A stretch of 64,000 nucleotides of DNA from JAEZHK01 sp964575255 (GCA_964575255.1 CAZNPZ010000008.1:11622-75621); one strand, 5' to 3'. Shown: positions 43,069 through 52,009, counted from the stretch's first letter. The notes: generated by a model from the sequence alone, not told the origin. Numbers and translations: made by a program.

Positions 43069-44367
43069 ATGGACTTTCCTGTTGAATGGCAAAACCGGAT
43101 GGCGCGGATGCTGGGCGCGGAGCGCGGCGCGTTTTTCACGGCGATGGAGGAGGAACCGGCGCTGTCGCTCCGGCTCAACGCGCTCCGTCAGGGCGCGCAC
43201 AGTGAGCGGATGGGCGCGCGCGTGCCCTGGTCGCCGTACGGGTATTATCTCCGGGACGGCGACGCGGTGAAGACCGGACACGATCTCGCGCACGCGGCGG
43301 GCGTCTACTACATGCAGGAGGCCAGCGCGCAGGCACCGGCAGAGGTGCTCGCGCCGAAGCCGGGCGAGGTGGTGCTGGATCTGTGCGCCGCGCCGGGGGG
43401 CAAGGCGTCGCAGTTGGCGGCTCATCTGTGCGGGCGGGGTGCGCTGGTCGCCAATGAGATCGATTTTTCCTGCGCGAAGGCGCTGTCGGGCAATCTGGAG
43501 AGGCTGGGCGTCCGGAACGCCGCAGTGGTCTCGGAGTCCCCGGATCGGCTCGCGGCAAAATGGTCGGAGACGTTCGACGCGGTGCTGGTGGACGCGCCCT
43601 GCTCCGGCGAGGGCATGTTTCGACGGGATCCCGACGCGCGCTCCGCATGGACGCCCGAAAGCCCGGCGGGCTGCGCTGTCCGGCAACGGAAGATTCTTGA
43701 AAGCGCGGCGCGCATGGCGAAGCCCGGCGGGCGGCTTGTTTATTCCACCTGCACGTTCAGCGAACTGGAAAACGAGGGTGTAATCCGGGGCTTTCTCGCG
43801 GCGCATCCGGAGTATGCCCCGGTGGAATTTGAGCTGCCCGGCGTTGGGCGTTCGGAGGGCGGCATGCTTCGGCTCTGGCCGCACCTGCTGCGCGGGGACG
43901 GGCACTTCGTGGCGCTTTTCAAACGCACGGGGGAATCGGTATCCGCACCGCGCGAAAGCGCTGGAAGGCCCCCGCAGGCGCTTCTGGACGCGCTGCCGGG
44001 GCGATGGGCGGGTGCGGTTCAAGGATGGGCAATTACGGAATCAAACGGCTTCGTGGACGCGCTACCGCCTCAGATGCCGGACCTTTCGGGCGTCCGGACG
44101 CTCCGGCGGGGCCTAAGGCTATGCGAGTTGAAAGGCCATGTGAAGCCGGACCACGCGCTGGCGATGGCGTTTTCGCCGGAGTTTTTCGACCGCGCGGTCT
44201 TGCTGGACGACGGCGCGGCGCGTGCCTTCCTGGGCGGCGAGGCGATTCCAATGGACGCGCCGGACGGCTGGACGCACGTCTCCTGGCAGGGATTCCCGCT
44301 GGGGTTTGGCAAGATATCGCAGGGAGTTCTGAAAAATCACCTGCCCAAGGGACTCAGGCTTCGCTGA
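43069..44367 (+). CDS. RsmF-like rRNA (cytosine-5-)-methyltransferase
   Basis: A 432-residue m5C RNA methyltransferase of the NOL1/NOP2/Sun family. The SAM motif is VLDLCAAPGGKASQLA (103-118). The two cysteines of the reaction are in DAPCSGEGMFRRD (Cys168) and YSTCTFSELENE (Cys218). The C-terminal half carries the extra domain of RsmF/YebU-type proteins (LCELKGHVKPDHALAMAF and a C-terminal LPKGLRLR tail). It probably methylates 16S rRNA, but the exact base is not assigned. ATG 43069 is preferred to the adjacent TTG because AAAGGGG is then 7-8 bases away. Confidence 0.92.
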   Translation: MDFPVEWQNRMARMLGAERGAFFTAMEEEPALSLRLNALRQGAHSERMGARVPWSPYGYYLRDGDAVKTGHDLAHAAGVYYMQEASAQAPAEVLAPKPGEVVLDLCAAPGGKASQLAAHLCGRGALVANEIDFSCAKALSGNLERLGVRNAAVVSESPDRLAAKWSETFDAVLVDAPCSGEGMFRRDPDARSAWTPESPAGCAVRQRKILESAARMAKPGGRLVYSTCTFSELENEGVIRGFLAAHPEYAPVEFELPGVGRSEGGMLRLWPHLLRGDGHFVALFKRTGESVSAPRESAGRPPQALLDALPGRWAGAVQGWAITESNGFVDALPPQMPDLSGVRTLRRGLRLCELKGHVKPDHALAMAFSPEFFDRAVLLDDGAARAFLGGEAIPMDAPDGWTHVSWQGFPLGFGKISQGVLKNHLPKGLRLR

Positions 44368-44377
44368 AAATGGCAAT

Positions 44378-44398
44378 AAAAAAGCGCGCCCCTCGCGC
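44378..44398 (-). terminator. Terminator of the J-domain gene
   Basis: On the minus strand GCGCG-AGGGG-CGCGC is followed by six T. It lies 34 bp after the J-domain stop codon and just after the convergent methyltransferase gene. Confidence 0.8.
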
Positions 44399-44431
44399 AT
44401 CGGATTGGGTTGAAACCAGAACTCCGCTCGA

Positions 44432-44932
44432 TTATTTCGCGTTCCGCCAGAAGAACAGCGGATGGCGGGATTTGCTTCTGAGCGCCTCGGCGCTCTCAAA
44501 CGCGGTCAGGTACTGCGCGTTGCCCGGCTGCTGCCGGGTTGCGATGCCAAAGTATAAAACGGCCTTTTCCACCTCGCCCAGCCGGAACAGCACCGCGCCG
44601 AACAGGTAGTTCCACTCGGCGCTGCGGGTCGCTACCCGCATCAGCGCCTGACGCGCGGCGGAAAGCTGACCAAGACCCAGCAGCTTTCGTACATCCTCCA
44701 ACTGTTCGCTCTCCGGCGAGATCTGATCCAGTTTTCCGTGGGAGGCGCTCTGGCTCAGCGCCTCTTCGTAGGCCAGGTTGATCCCGATCATCTTGGACTC
44801 CGCCCACAGCCGCTCAGGACCTTCGGCAAAGCGGTCGGGATGCCAGCGACGCGCGAGTTCCCGGTAGGCTCGGCGAACTTCCACGACCGACGCGCCGCGC
44901 GCAATGCCCAGCGTTTCAAAGCAATCCGCCAT
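44432..44932 (-). CDS. J-domain protein with TPR-like tail
   Basis: A 166-residue protein. Residues 1-60 form a J domain with the invariant HPD in ARRWHPDRF and a typical helix I (CFETLGIARGASVVEVRRAYRELA, split here around the start). The C-terminal part has two TPR-like helical pairs (LGQLSAARQALMRV, EWNYLFGAVLFRLGEVEKAVLYFGIA). There is no zinc-finger or substrate domain as in DnaJ, so it is a specialised DnaK co-chaperone or a scaffold. A TGGTATAAT box at 44966-44974 (minus strand) is the likely promoter, with an AGAAGGGAGG ribosome site. Confidence 0.88.
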   Translation of the reverse strand: MADCFETLGIARGASVVEVRRAYRELARRWHPDRFAEGPERLWAESKMIGINLAYEEALSQSASHGKLDQISPESEQLEDVRKLLGLGQLSAARQALMRVATRSAEWNYLFGAVLFRLGEVEKAVLYFGIATRQQPGNAQYLTAFESAEALRSKSRHPLFFWRNAK

Positions 44933-45052
44933 ATCCGTTCGCCTCCCTTCTGAAAAGACAGGAGTATTATACCAAGCGCCCGACCTGTTGTCCAGCCGTT
45001 TTTCCCTCTATGAAAAATATTACAGATCCGTTTCATTTGAGTACGAAAACGT

Positions 45053-45115
45053 AATACCACAACATATGGTATTCCCTTGCTATTTTATGGCATGTCGTAT
45101 ACAATATATGTATTG
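45053..45115 (+). promoter_or_regulatory. AT-rich regulatory region with two inverted repeats
   Basis: AATACCA/TGGTATT (about 45053-45072) and CAATA/TATTG (45102-45115) are inverted repeats in the otherwise AT-rich space upstream of the gene at 45169. They could be operator sites or part of a promoter; no regulator can be named. Confidence 0.35.
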
Positions 45116-45168
45116 AGGCGGCCGAATGTGCCGAACTGTTTTTTTACGAAGGGCGTGGATTACCTGCC

Positions 45169-45699
45169 ATGAGATCCCCCGATCGTAGAAGCGCGAAGAC
45201 AAAGCCACGCGGGAGCCGCGCCAGCAGCGCGGTAACTCGGTGGCTCATTTTCTGCTTCCCGGCGGGACTGCTCATGATGTGGAGTGACCGCTGCAAGTGG
45301 CCGCGCTACGCGAAAAGTCTGATTTCGCTGGCTTTCGCGGCGCTGATCCTGGCGGTTCTGCTGCCGCAGACGATGCCGCCGGAGCGCGCGCAGGGCGGCG
45401 TGGAGATCGTCGGCCTCTCGCCCGCGATGGAGTTGCAGGGCCCGCAGCTTGCGGACGGCAAGCCCCAGTACGACGTGTACGTGCCCGTCTATCAGCCGGA
45501 GGCGACGCTGTTTGTAGAGCCGACGCCGACGCCTGTGCCCGTCTACGTGTACTGCAACGACGGCGGGCAATATTACCACACGAAGAACTGCCGCTACAAA
45601 CACGCCACCACCCCGAAGGTGACGCTGACGCAAGCGACCGCCGCGGGCTTCAAACCATGCCCGAAGTGCAACCCGCCGAAGCTGGACAACGAGGACTGA
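45169..45699 (+). CDS. Membrane protein with C-terminal Cys/His (Ada-like) zinc-binding motif
   Basis: A 176-residue protein with a basic N-terminus, one or two hydrophobic segments (WLIFCFPAGLLMMW; LISLAFAALILAVLLP), a Pro/Thr-rich stalk (VEPTPTPVPVYV) and a C-terminal domain reading YYHTKNCRYKH...GFKPCPKC. The YH-x3-C and PCxxC pattern resembles small Ada-type or KGG-like zinc-binding modules found at the C-termini of exported Bacillota proteins. The domain is probably outside the membrane. The ribosome site is weak. No neighbour explains its role. A terminator follows at 45726. Confidence 0.75.
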   Translation: MRSPDRRSAKTKPRGSRASSAVTRWLIFCFPAGLLMMWSDRCKWPRYAKSLISLAFAALILAVLLPQTMPPERAQGGVEIVGLSPAMELQGPQLADGKPQYDVYVPVYQPEATLFVEPTPTPVPVYVYCNDGGQYYHTKNCRYKHATTPKVTLTQATAAGFKPCPKCNPPKLDNED

Positions 45700-45725
45700 G
45701 GACAAAAGCGACACAAGTATGAATC

Positions 45726-45755
45726 GCGCCCCGCGTTCGCGGGGCGCTTGCTTTT
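45726..45755 (+). terminator. Rho-independent terminator
   Basis: GCGCCCCGCG (45726-45735) pairs perfectly with CGCGGGGCGC (45738-45747), followed by TTGCTTTT. It ends the gene at 45169 and lies just before the convergent argS 3' end. Confidence 0.88.
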
Positions 45756-45785
45756 AGGAGAGCCGCCGACCAAACGGCTAAAAGA

Positions 45786-47504
45786 CTACATTCTTTCCGG
45801 CGCTTCGATGCCGATCAGGTACAGCGCGGTCTTCACGATGTCGCGGGTGGCGCGGGTCAGAAGCAGCCGCGCCGCGCGCGCGCCGGGGTCGTCGTCCAGA
45901 ATCCGGCGCTCGAAGTAGAACTTGTTGTAGGCCTGCGCAAGGTCGACCGCAAAGCGCGTCACCTGCGACGGTTCGCTTCTGTCGATGGCGGCGGTGATGA
46001 CGGAGGGGAACTGCTCGATCAACCGGATGACTTCCTGTGCTTCGGGGTCGGAGAGCGCTGTATAGTCCGGCTCGGTGGGGGAAAGCGCCGCTTCCTCGGC
46101 CTTCCGAAGTACCGAGCAGCAGCGGGCGTGGGTGTACTGCACGTAGGGGCCGGTCTCGCCCTCGAAGTTGAGCGCGCGATCCCACCAGAAGTCGATGTCC
46201 TTGATCCGATTGTTGTACAGGTCAAAGAACACCACCGCGCCGACGCCCACCTGCCGCGCGACCGCGTCCTTGTCCGGCAGGTTCGGGCTCTTCTCCTCGA
46301 CGATCGCGCGGGCTTTGGCGATGGCGTTGTTCAGCAGGTCTTCGAGGTACACCACGTGCCCCTTGCGGGTGGACAGCGTCTGTCCCTCGTAGGACACCAT
46401 GCCGAACGACACGTGCTCCATCCTCTTCGCCCAGTCGTAACCCATCAGCTCCAGCACCTTGAAGATCTGGCGGAAGTGCAGATCCTGCTGGTAGGCGACG
46501 ACGTAGAGGCTGCGGTCAAAGTCGTAGGTGTCCTTGCGATAGAGCGCGGCGGCGAGGTCGCGCGTGGCGTACAGCGTCGCACCGTCCTTTTTCAGGATCA
46601 GGCAGGGCGGCATGGAGAATTCCTCAAGGTTCACGATCCACGCGCCGTCCGACTCCGTGAGCAGGTTCTTCGCTCGAAGTTCCTCGATGACGCGGTCCAT
46701 CTTGTCGTTGTAGAAGCTCTCGCCGGCGTAGGAATCGAACGTGACGCCCAGCAGCTGATACACTTTCTTCGCGTCGTTCAGCGTGACTTCCTTGAACCAG
46801 TTGAAGATTTCGAGGGCCTCCGGGTCGCCGTCCTCGATTTTTTTAAACCAGGCGCGACCCTCGTCCTGAAGCGCTGGGTCGTGCTCGCTCTCCTGATCGA
46901 AGCGCACGTAGAGCTTGACCATCTCGTCCACGCCGCCCGACTCGACGGCGGCTTTATCGCCCCACTTTTTGTAGGCGCACACCATCTTGCCGAACTGGGT
47001 GCCCCAGTCGCCGAGGTGGTTGATGCCCACCGGCGTATAGCCGCGGAAGCGGTAAAGCCGGACCAGTGAATTTCCGATCATCGTGGTCGAAAGATGCCCG
47101 ATGTGGAAGCGTTTGGCGATATTGATCGACGAATAGTCGACGCAGACGGTCTTGCCCGCGCCCTCGCGCCCACCGCCGTAGGCTGCGCCCTCGGCGGCAA
47201 CCTGCGCAAGAACCTCCCGCGCGTAGACCGCGCGGTCGATGTAGAAGTTCAGGTAGCCCTTAACCGATTCAACACGCGCGAGAAACAGCGCAGACACTGC
47301 GTTTGCCAACTGATCCGCGATGGCGGGCGGCGCTTTCCGAAGCGCCTTCGCCAGACGGAAGCAGGGGAACGCGTAGTCGCCCAGCGCCGGATCCGGCGGT
47401 ACTTCGAGCGCCTGCGCGATCGCTTCCCGATCCAGCGCGGCGCTTCCAAACACATTCTCAAGGCCTGATTCGATGAGCGCGGCAATGCTCGTACGAAAAT
47501 CCAT
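45786..47504 (-). CDS. argS: Arginyl-tRNA synthetase
   Basis: A 572-residue class I synthetase that charges tRNA-Arg. It has an N-terminal additional domain (about 1-110, with DYAFPCFRLAKALRKAP), the HIGH signature as HIGH at 134-137, the INHLGDWGTQFGKM block, a KMSKS-like STRK at about 378-381 (QTLSTRKGHVV) and the C-terminal DALR anticodon-binding domain (YVQYTHARCCSVLRKAEE to IGIEAPERM). Length and motifs are complete. TGGTATAAT at 47538-47546 (minus strand) is the promoter; no T-box is visible in the short leader. A tRNA-Arg gene lies 14 kb away at 61147. Confidence 0.97.
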   Translation of the reverse strand: MDFRTSIAALIESGLENVFGSAALDREAIAQALEVPPDPALGDYAFPCFRLAKALRKAPPAIADQLANAVSALFLARVESVKGYLNFYIDRAVYAREVLAQVAAEGAAYGGGREGAGKTVCVDYSSINIAKRFHIGHLSTTMIGNSLVRLYRFRGYTPVGINHLGDWGTQFGKMVCAYKKWGDKAAVESGGVDEMVKLYVRFDQESEHDPALQDEGRAWFKKIEDGDPEALEIFNWFKEVTLNDAKKVYQLLGVTFDSYAGESFYNDKMDRVIEELRAKNLLTESDGAWIVNLEEFSMPPCLILKKDGATLYATRDLAAALYRKDTYDFDRSLYVVAYQQDLHFRQIFKVLELMGYDWAKRMEHVSFGMVSYEGQTLSTRKGHVVYLEDLLNNAIAKARAIVEEKSPNLPDKDAVARQVGVGAVVFFDLYNNRIKDIDFWWDRALNFEGETGPYVQYTHARCCSVLRKAEEAALSPTEPDYTALSDPEAQEVIRLIEQFPSVITAAIDRSEPSQVTRFAVDLAQAYNKFYFERRILDDDPGARAARLLLTRATRDIVKTALYLIGIEAPERM

Positions 47505-47537
47505 CCCTGCACCCCGTTTACATTTATTCGTAGGGCA

Positions 47538-47546
47538 ATTATACCA
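47538..47546 (-). promoter_or_regulatory. Extended -10 promoter of argS
   Basis: TGGTATAAT on the minus strand, 34 bp before the argS start codon. Confidence 0.75.
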
Positions 47547-47637
47547 CGTTTCCGGCGCGGCATGTTGTTAAGGGTTATAAAATCCTATGTAGAAAACAAA
47601 AGCGGGCTGCATCCCGCATCCCGCATGCCATCCGTCC

Positions 47638-47847
47638 CCTGGGAGAGAGTGGAGAGAACCGCAGCCTTTTCCACATTCAATCAATTCTGGCGGCGTGTAC
47701 GGCGGTATTGGCTTTCCCGCCGAGCCTGCCCGGCCGACGGGGAAAGCGTTCCCGATCCGGTTCCCACCCGGAAACGTCCGCAGGCGTTTCAGGGAACCGG
47801 CCTCGTTCCAAATGCAAAGGAAGACCGAATTCGCGGGTTTCCTTTGC
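47638..47847 (+). repeat. Structured intergenic repeat, copy 2
   Basis: This fills most of the 348-bp space between argS and the DUF47 gene. It is related to 897-1112 in the same orientation. Shared blocks include CCTGGGAGAG, TGCCCGGCCGACG, GGTTCCC, GGCGTTTCAGGGAACCGG and CGTTCCAAAT. The hairpins are kept with pair-preserving or wobble changes: GAAACGTC pairs with GGCGTTTC by a G-U, GCTTTCCC pairs with GGGGAAAGC, and GCAAAGGAA pairs with TTCCTTTGC. It ends 6 bp from the DUF47 stop codon, so its last hairpin could also act on that transcript. Confidence 0.7.
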
Positions 47848-47852
47848 CACCG

Positions 47853-48476
47853 TCAGGTGTTTTTCATCACGATTTCTTCGACCGCGTCGGCGACGTGCTC
47901 GCACTCGTCGCAGCACTTTTCGAGGAAGTTGTAGATGTCCTTCCATACGCCGATGGCGACGGCGTCCTTCTCGCCCATGTACAGGCGGTGCATCGCCTCC
48001 AGGTGCAGCTTGTCGCCGACTTCCTCCAGGCGGTTGACCTCGATGATGTGCGTTTTCATATCGTTGGCCTTGCGCAGGTGGTGGAAATTCTTTAGCAGCG
48101 AGACCAGTTCCGTGGTGCAGGTCGTGATGATCTGCGCCATGCCGACCGCGTCCTCGCGGCAGCTGGTCACGCCGTACATGTACATCGAGATCAGCACGTC
48201 CTCGATGGAGTCGATCAGGTCGTCCTGAATCGCGGCCAGGCGGTTGATGTCCTCCCGATCGATCGGGGGCAGGAACTCGGCGACCAGGTGCTCGGTCATT
48301 TTATGCTTTTTCATGTCGGCGGCATGCTCGATGTCGTGCATCTTCTCCATGACCGACTTGAGTTTCGCGGGATCAAAGCTCTCCAGCGTGCTCTCCAGCA
48401 GTTTTGCGCCTTCCTGCGCACACTCCATCATCTCATTAAAAAAATCAAAATAGCTGTATCCGCCGCGCTTGCCCAT
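47853..48476 (-). CDS. DUF47 (PhoU-like) phosphate transport regulator
   Basis: A 207-residue all-helical protein of the DUF47/PhoU-like family, known to be paired with Pit-type phosphate permeases. Acidic metal-binding helices are visible: MEKMHDIEHAADMKKHKM, DREDINRLAAIQDDLIDSIED and VNRLEEVGDKLHLEAM. ATG 48476 is chosen; a GTG at 48485 would overlap the AAAGGGG ribosome site. It follows the pit gene by 24 bp, so the two form an operon. It probably gates or assembles the Pit permease. No signal peptide. Confidence 0.93.
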   Translation of the reverse strand: MGKRGGYSYFDFFNEMMECAQEGAKLLESTLESFDPAKLKSVMEKMHDIEHAADMKKHKMTEHLVAEFLPPIDREDINRLAAIQDDLIDSIEDVLISMYMYGVTSCREDAVGMAQIITTCTTELVSLLKNFHHLRKANDMKTHIIEVNRLEEVGDKLHLEAMHRLYMGEKDAVAIGVWKDIYNFLEKCCDECEHVADAVEEIVMKNT

Positions 48477-48500
48477 GAAGCCCACCCCTTTACACTTGCT

Positions 48501-49553
48501 TTAGAACATCAGCATGAACAGTTTTGCCATTAAAAAACCGAGGAGCCCGCAGCCGGGGAACGTCAGAAACCAGGTTAAGACCATTTCGCGCACGATGCTC
48601 CAGTTAACCTGCTTCAGGTTTTTCGCCGCGCCCACGCCCATGATCGCCGTGGTCTTGGTGTGGGTGGTGGACACCGGGATGCCGGTGACCGACGAGATCA
48701 GAAGGCAGCCCGCGGCGGCCAGATCCGCCGAGAAGCCCTGATAGGTGCTGAGCTTGACCATGTCCATGCCCACGGCCTTGATGATCCGATAGCCGCCGAT
48801 GGACGTCCCAAGGCCCATCACCAGCGCGCACAGAACCATCAGCCACAACGGGATGATGACATTGATCGGGCCGGTCTGGCCTTTGGTCAGGAACATACCC
48901 AGCAGGAACACGCTCATGAATTTTTGGCCGTCCTGCGCGCCGTGCATGAAGGCCATCGCGGCCGCGCCGCCCACCTGCGCCTGTTTGAAAAATTTGTTTG
49001 TTTTCCGCCGGTCGGTGCGGCGGGAGAAGAGCTCCACCAGTTTGACCGTCACCCAGCCCATCACGAAGCCCAGGATGGACGAGAGTACCAGGCCGTAGAT
49101 GACCTTGATCCACTCCGCTCCGTTGATGCCGCCCATGCCGCCCTGTAGCGCGATGGCCGCGCCGGACAGGCCCGCGATCAGCGCATGGCTCTCGCTGGTG
49201 GGGATACCAAAGCGCCACGCGGCGACCGCCCACGCGACGATGGCGACCAGCGCCGCGCACAGAGCGTACAGCGCGTCACTGGAATTGCCCTGAAAGTCTA
49301 CCATATAGAAGACCGTCTCCGCGACCTTCTGGTTGACCATCGTCATCACCAGCACACCCAGCAGGTTGAAGATCGCGGCCATGATGATGGATGCGCCCGG
49401 ACGCATCGCGCGCGTCGACACGCAGGTGGCGATGGCGTTGGGGGCATCGGTCCAGCCGTTGACCAGAATGACCGCCAGCGTCAGAGCTGTCGTGACGATC
49501 AGCGCCGGGGAAGCCGCAAGCTGGCCAATAAAGTCGGTGAGTGAAATGTGCAT
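48501..49553 (-). CDS. pit: PiT family inorganic phosphate transporter
   Basis: A 350-residue permease with about ten membrane segments. The two inverted PiT signature repeats are visible: GWTDAPNAIATCVSTRAM near the N-terminus and AMAFMHGAQDGQKFMSVFLLG in the second half, each followed by a conserved GIPTSESHAL or GIPVSTTHTKTTAIMGVG segment. It imports phosphate (as a metal-phosphate complex or with a cation). It is the first gene of the pit-DUF47 operon. The promoter TGGTATAAT is at 49589-49597 on the minus strand. The family is low-affinity and often constitutive. Confidence 0.95.
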   Translation of the reverse strand: MHISLTDFIGQLAASPALIVTTALTLAVILVNGWTDAPNAIATCVSTRAMRPGASIIMAAIFNLLGVLVMTMVNQKVAETVFYMVDFQGNSSDALYALCAALVAIVAWAVAAWRFGIPTSESHALIAGLSGAAIALQGGMGGINGAEWIKVIYGLVLSSILGFVMGWVTVKLVELFSRRTDRRKTNKFFKQAQVGGAAAMAFMHGAQDGQKFMSVFLLGMFLTKGQTGPINVIIPLWLMVLCALVMGLGTSIGGYRIIKAVGMDMVKLSTYQGFSADLAAAGCLLISSVTGIPVSTTHTKTTAIMGVGAAKNLKQVNWSIVREMVLTWFLTFPGCGLLGFLMAKLFMLMF

Positions 49554-49588
49554 TCGATTCCATTCCCCCGCATTGTCAAATCCGATTG

Positions 49589-49597
49589 ATTATACCA
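49589..49597 (-). promoter_or_regulatory. Extended -10 promoter of the pit-DUF47 operon
   Basis: TGGTATAAT on the minus strand, 36 bp before the pit start codon. Confidence 0.75.
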
Positions 49598-49795
49598 CGC
49601 CAACTATCAAAATTGGATCAGATGTCTGTTAAAATTACAGCTTATGAGCCAAAACGAGTTGTTTCCTGGTGGAAAACCGCCGGATTTGTCGCAAAGAATC
49701 CTCGGAAACGGACATGCGCGAAAGAGCGGGAGGATGGTTTTTTTTCCTCCGTAGGAGTCGCGAAAACTTGGCTGAAAAACGCCGAAAATATGTTG

Positions 49796-49824
49796 TTGAC
49801 ATTCGGGGAGGACGGATTTATAAT
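49796..49824 (+). promoter_or_regulatory. Consensus sigma-A promoter of the ATP-grasp/KamA operon
   Basis: TTGACA (49796-49801), 17-bp spacer, TATAAT (49819-49824): a perfect housekeeping promoter, 61 bp before the start codon. The rest of the 331-bp space back to pit holds no gene I can support. Confidence 0.88.
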
Positions 49825-49884
49825 ACGGCAGGATTTTCCTGAAATTCTTATTTTTGCATTCGGAAAGGCGCGGGACTTGGGGAT

Positions 49885-50940
49885 ATGGAAACACTTGACG
49901 TAGAGGTTCCTCTCGCCCGAAAACTAGGCTCCATCGCGCTCCTGTACAACCTGAAGAAGGGCGTTCGCGCCCTGACGCCTGACGCCGAAGCAGAGTACGA
50001 CTCCATCGACACCGTTCACGCGATCCGGACTGAGCTTGAAAAAGCGGGGCTTTCTGTCGAATTGATCGAGGCCGACCGCGATCTCCCGGAGCGCCTCCGG
50101 GAATGCCGCGCCGACATTGCGTTCAACATCGCCGAAGGCCTGTCGGGTCGCGGCCGTGAAGCGCAGATTCCTGCTCTTCTCAACATGCTGGGCATGCCGT
50201 TCACCGGCTCGGATGAGACCGCACTGGCCGTCGCGCTGGACAAGGCGCTTTGCAAGAAACTGGCCGCGGCCAGCCGCGTGCGCACGCCCAGGTTCAAGGT
50301 GGTCGGGTCGGGCGAAAAAGCGCGGGGGCTTCGGTTTCCTGTCATCGTCAAGCCCAACGCGGAAGGTTCCAGCAAGGGCGTCGGCGAAGCGTGCGTGGTG
50401 GACGGCGTAAAAGCTCTGGATGCGCTCATCCAAAAGAATCTAAAGCTCTACGGCGGCGAGATGCTGGCGGAAGAGTATATCCCTGGCCGCGAATTCACGG
50501 TGGGTCTCCTTGGAAACGGGGAAACCTTACGCGTCTTCGAGCCGATGGAGATCGTCTATACCCGCGCGACGCAGGGGGATTACCACGTCTACAGCTATAA
50601 GGTCAAGCAGGAATACCAGAAATACGTACGCTACGACTGCCCTGCGGACATAACTCCGGACACCGCCCGCGAAATGAAGGACATGGCCGCGCGCGTGTTT
50701 CGCATGCTGGGCTGCCGAGACCTCGCGCGCGTGGACTTCCGCCTGGACAAAGAGGAAAGACCTTGGTTCATTGAGATCAATCCCCTGCCGGGGCTGGCGC
50801 CCGGGTACAGCGACTATCCCATGCTGACCCAGTTCCAGGGCGTCGCCTATGGCGACCTGATCCGCTCAGTTCTCGCGGCCGCGGCCAGGCGCTGCGGCTT
50901 TGCGTGCGGATGGGAGGGGAACCCGCGTGACCGCTACTGA
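49885..50940 (+). CDS. D-alanine--D-alanine ligase-like ATP-grasp protein
   Basis: A 351-residue ATP-grasp ligase. The Ddl-like features are an N-terminal ALLYNLKKG segment, FNIAEGLSGRGREAQIPALLNMLGMPFTGSD, the ATP-binding FPVIVKPNAEGSSKGV and the metal-binding EINPLPGLAPGYSDYP near the C-terminus. The family joins a carboxylate to an amine through an acyl-phosphate. It differs from canonical Ddl in its long N-terminus and in having a radical SAM partner: the KamA gene begins inside its last 14 bases. A role in peptidoglycan D-Ala-D-Ala synthesis is therefore doubtful; a specialised dipeptide or amide product is possible. A perfect promoter lies upstream. Confidence 0.88.
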   Translation: METLDVEVPLARKLGSIALLYNLKKGVRALTPDAEAEYDSIDTVHAIRTELEKAGLSVELIEADRDLPERLRECRADIAFNIAEGLSGRGREAQIPALLNMLGMPFTGSDETALAVALDKALCKKLAAASRVRTPRFKVVGSGEKARGLRFPVIVKPNAEGSSKGVGEACVVDGVKALDALIQKNLKLYGGEMLAEEYIPGREFTVGLLGNGETLRVFEPMEIVYTRATQGDYHVYSYKVKQEYQKYVRYDCPADITPDTAREMKDMAARVFRMLGCRDLARVDFRLDKEERPWFIEINPLPGLAPGYSDYPMLTQFQGVAYGDLIRSVLAAAARRCGFACGWEGNPRDRY

Positions 50941-52009
50941 ACGACGAAACGACTGGAAATGGCAGTACGCCCACCGCATCACCACTTCCGACCAGCTTGC
51001 GAAGATCATCCCGCTGACGGAAACCGAAAAGACGGACATCGACCGGTGCCTTTCGTCCTTCCGCATGGCGATCACGCCCTACTACGCGTCGCTGATCGAT
51101 CCGAACGATCCGCTCGACCCGATCCGCATGCAGGCGGTGCCCTCCGGTAAGGAACTGGAAGATTGTCCGGACGACCTGAGCGATCCTTTGAACGAGACCG
51201 GCGACAGCCCCGTTCCCCACATCGTCCATAGGTACCCCGACCGGGCGTTGCTCTTGGTCACTTACCAGTGCGCGATGTACTGCCGCCACTGTACGCGGCG
51301 GCGCATGGTGGGCGAGGAGGATCGGGTCATCTCCGACAAGGCGCTCGCCCGCGCGCTGGACTACGTCCGCGCGCACCCGGAGATTCGGGACATCCTGGTT
51401 TCGGGCGGCGACCCGCTCACGATGGCGACCGAGCGGCTTGAGCGCATCCTGTCGGCGATCCGGGCGATCCCTCACGTCGAGATCATCCGCATCGGTACCC
51501 GCGTGCCGGTGGTTCTGCCGATGCGCGTTACTGAGGAATTGACAGACATGCTTCGGAAGTACCACCCGATCTGGATCAACACCCACTTCAACCACCCCAG
51601 GGAGATCACGCCAGAGGCGAAGCGCGCCTGCGAGCAGATCGTCGACGCGGGCATCCCACTGGGCAATCAGAGCGTGCTTCTGAAGGGTGTCAACGACAGC
51701 GCGGATACGATGAAGGAACTGCTTCTGAAGCTGGTGAAGATGCGGGTCAGGCCCTACTACCTGTACCAGTGCGATCTGAGCCGCGGCATCGCCCACTTCC
51801 GAACCCGCGTGGAGACCGGCATCGACATCCTGCATAAGCTCACCGGCAATATCTCCGGCTACGCGCTGCCCCGGTATGTGATCGACGCGCCGGGCGGCGG
51901 CGGCAAGATCCCGCTGCAGTACGAGTATGTTTTGAAAAAGGACGATCAGGAGGTCATGCTGGAGAACTTTCAGGGCAGGTTGTTCCGATACCCACAACCC
52001 AAGACATGA
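50927..52009 (+). CDS. kamA: Lysine 2,3-aminomutase (KamA family radical SAM)
   Basis: A 360-residue radical SAM/PLP enzyme that converts L-lysine to beta-lysine. The iron-sulphur motif CAMYCRHC gives Cys115, Cys119 and Cys122. The PLP lysine is Lys327 in APGGGGKIPL. Asp283 (YQCDLS) and Asp320 (VIDAPGG) correspond to the two Asp that hold the substrate's epsilon-amino group in the clostridial lysine enzyme; glutamate mutases differ there. The start is GTG 50927, 7 bases after GGGAGGGG, overlapping the ATP-grasp gene by 14 bases. It is shorter than the 416-residue clostridial enzyme at the C-terminus. No ablB acetyltransferase is adjacent, so beta-lysine may go to the ATP-grasp partner. Confidence 0.9.
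   Translation: MTATERRNDWKWQYAHRITTSDQLAKIIPLTETEKTDIDRCLSSFRMAITPYYASLIDPNDPLDPIRMQAVPSGKELEDCPDDLSDPLNETGDSPVPHIVHRYPDRALLLVTYQCAMYCRHCTRRRMVGEEDRVISDKALARALDYVRAHPEIRDILVSGGDPLTMATERLERILSAIRAIPHVEIIRIGTRVPVVLPMRVTEELTDMLRKYHPIWINTHFNHPREITPEAKRACEQIVDAGIPLGNQSVLLKGVNDSADTMKELLLKLVKMRVRPYYLYQCDLSRGIAHFRTRVETGIDILHKLTGNISGYALPRYVIDAPGGGGKIPLQYEYVLKKDDQEVMLENFQGRLFRYPQPKT

Noticed and set aside
49541..49903. 120-codon frame before the ATP-grasp gene
   Set aside because: It crosses the pit promoter and a perfect sigma-A promoter and overlaps both neighbours, so it is not a gene.
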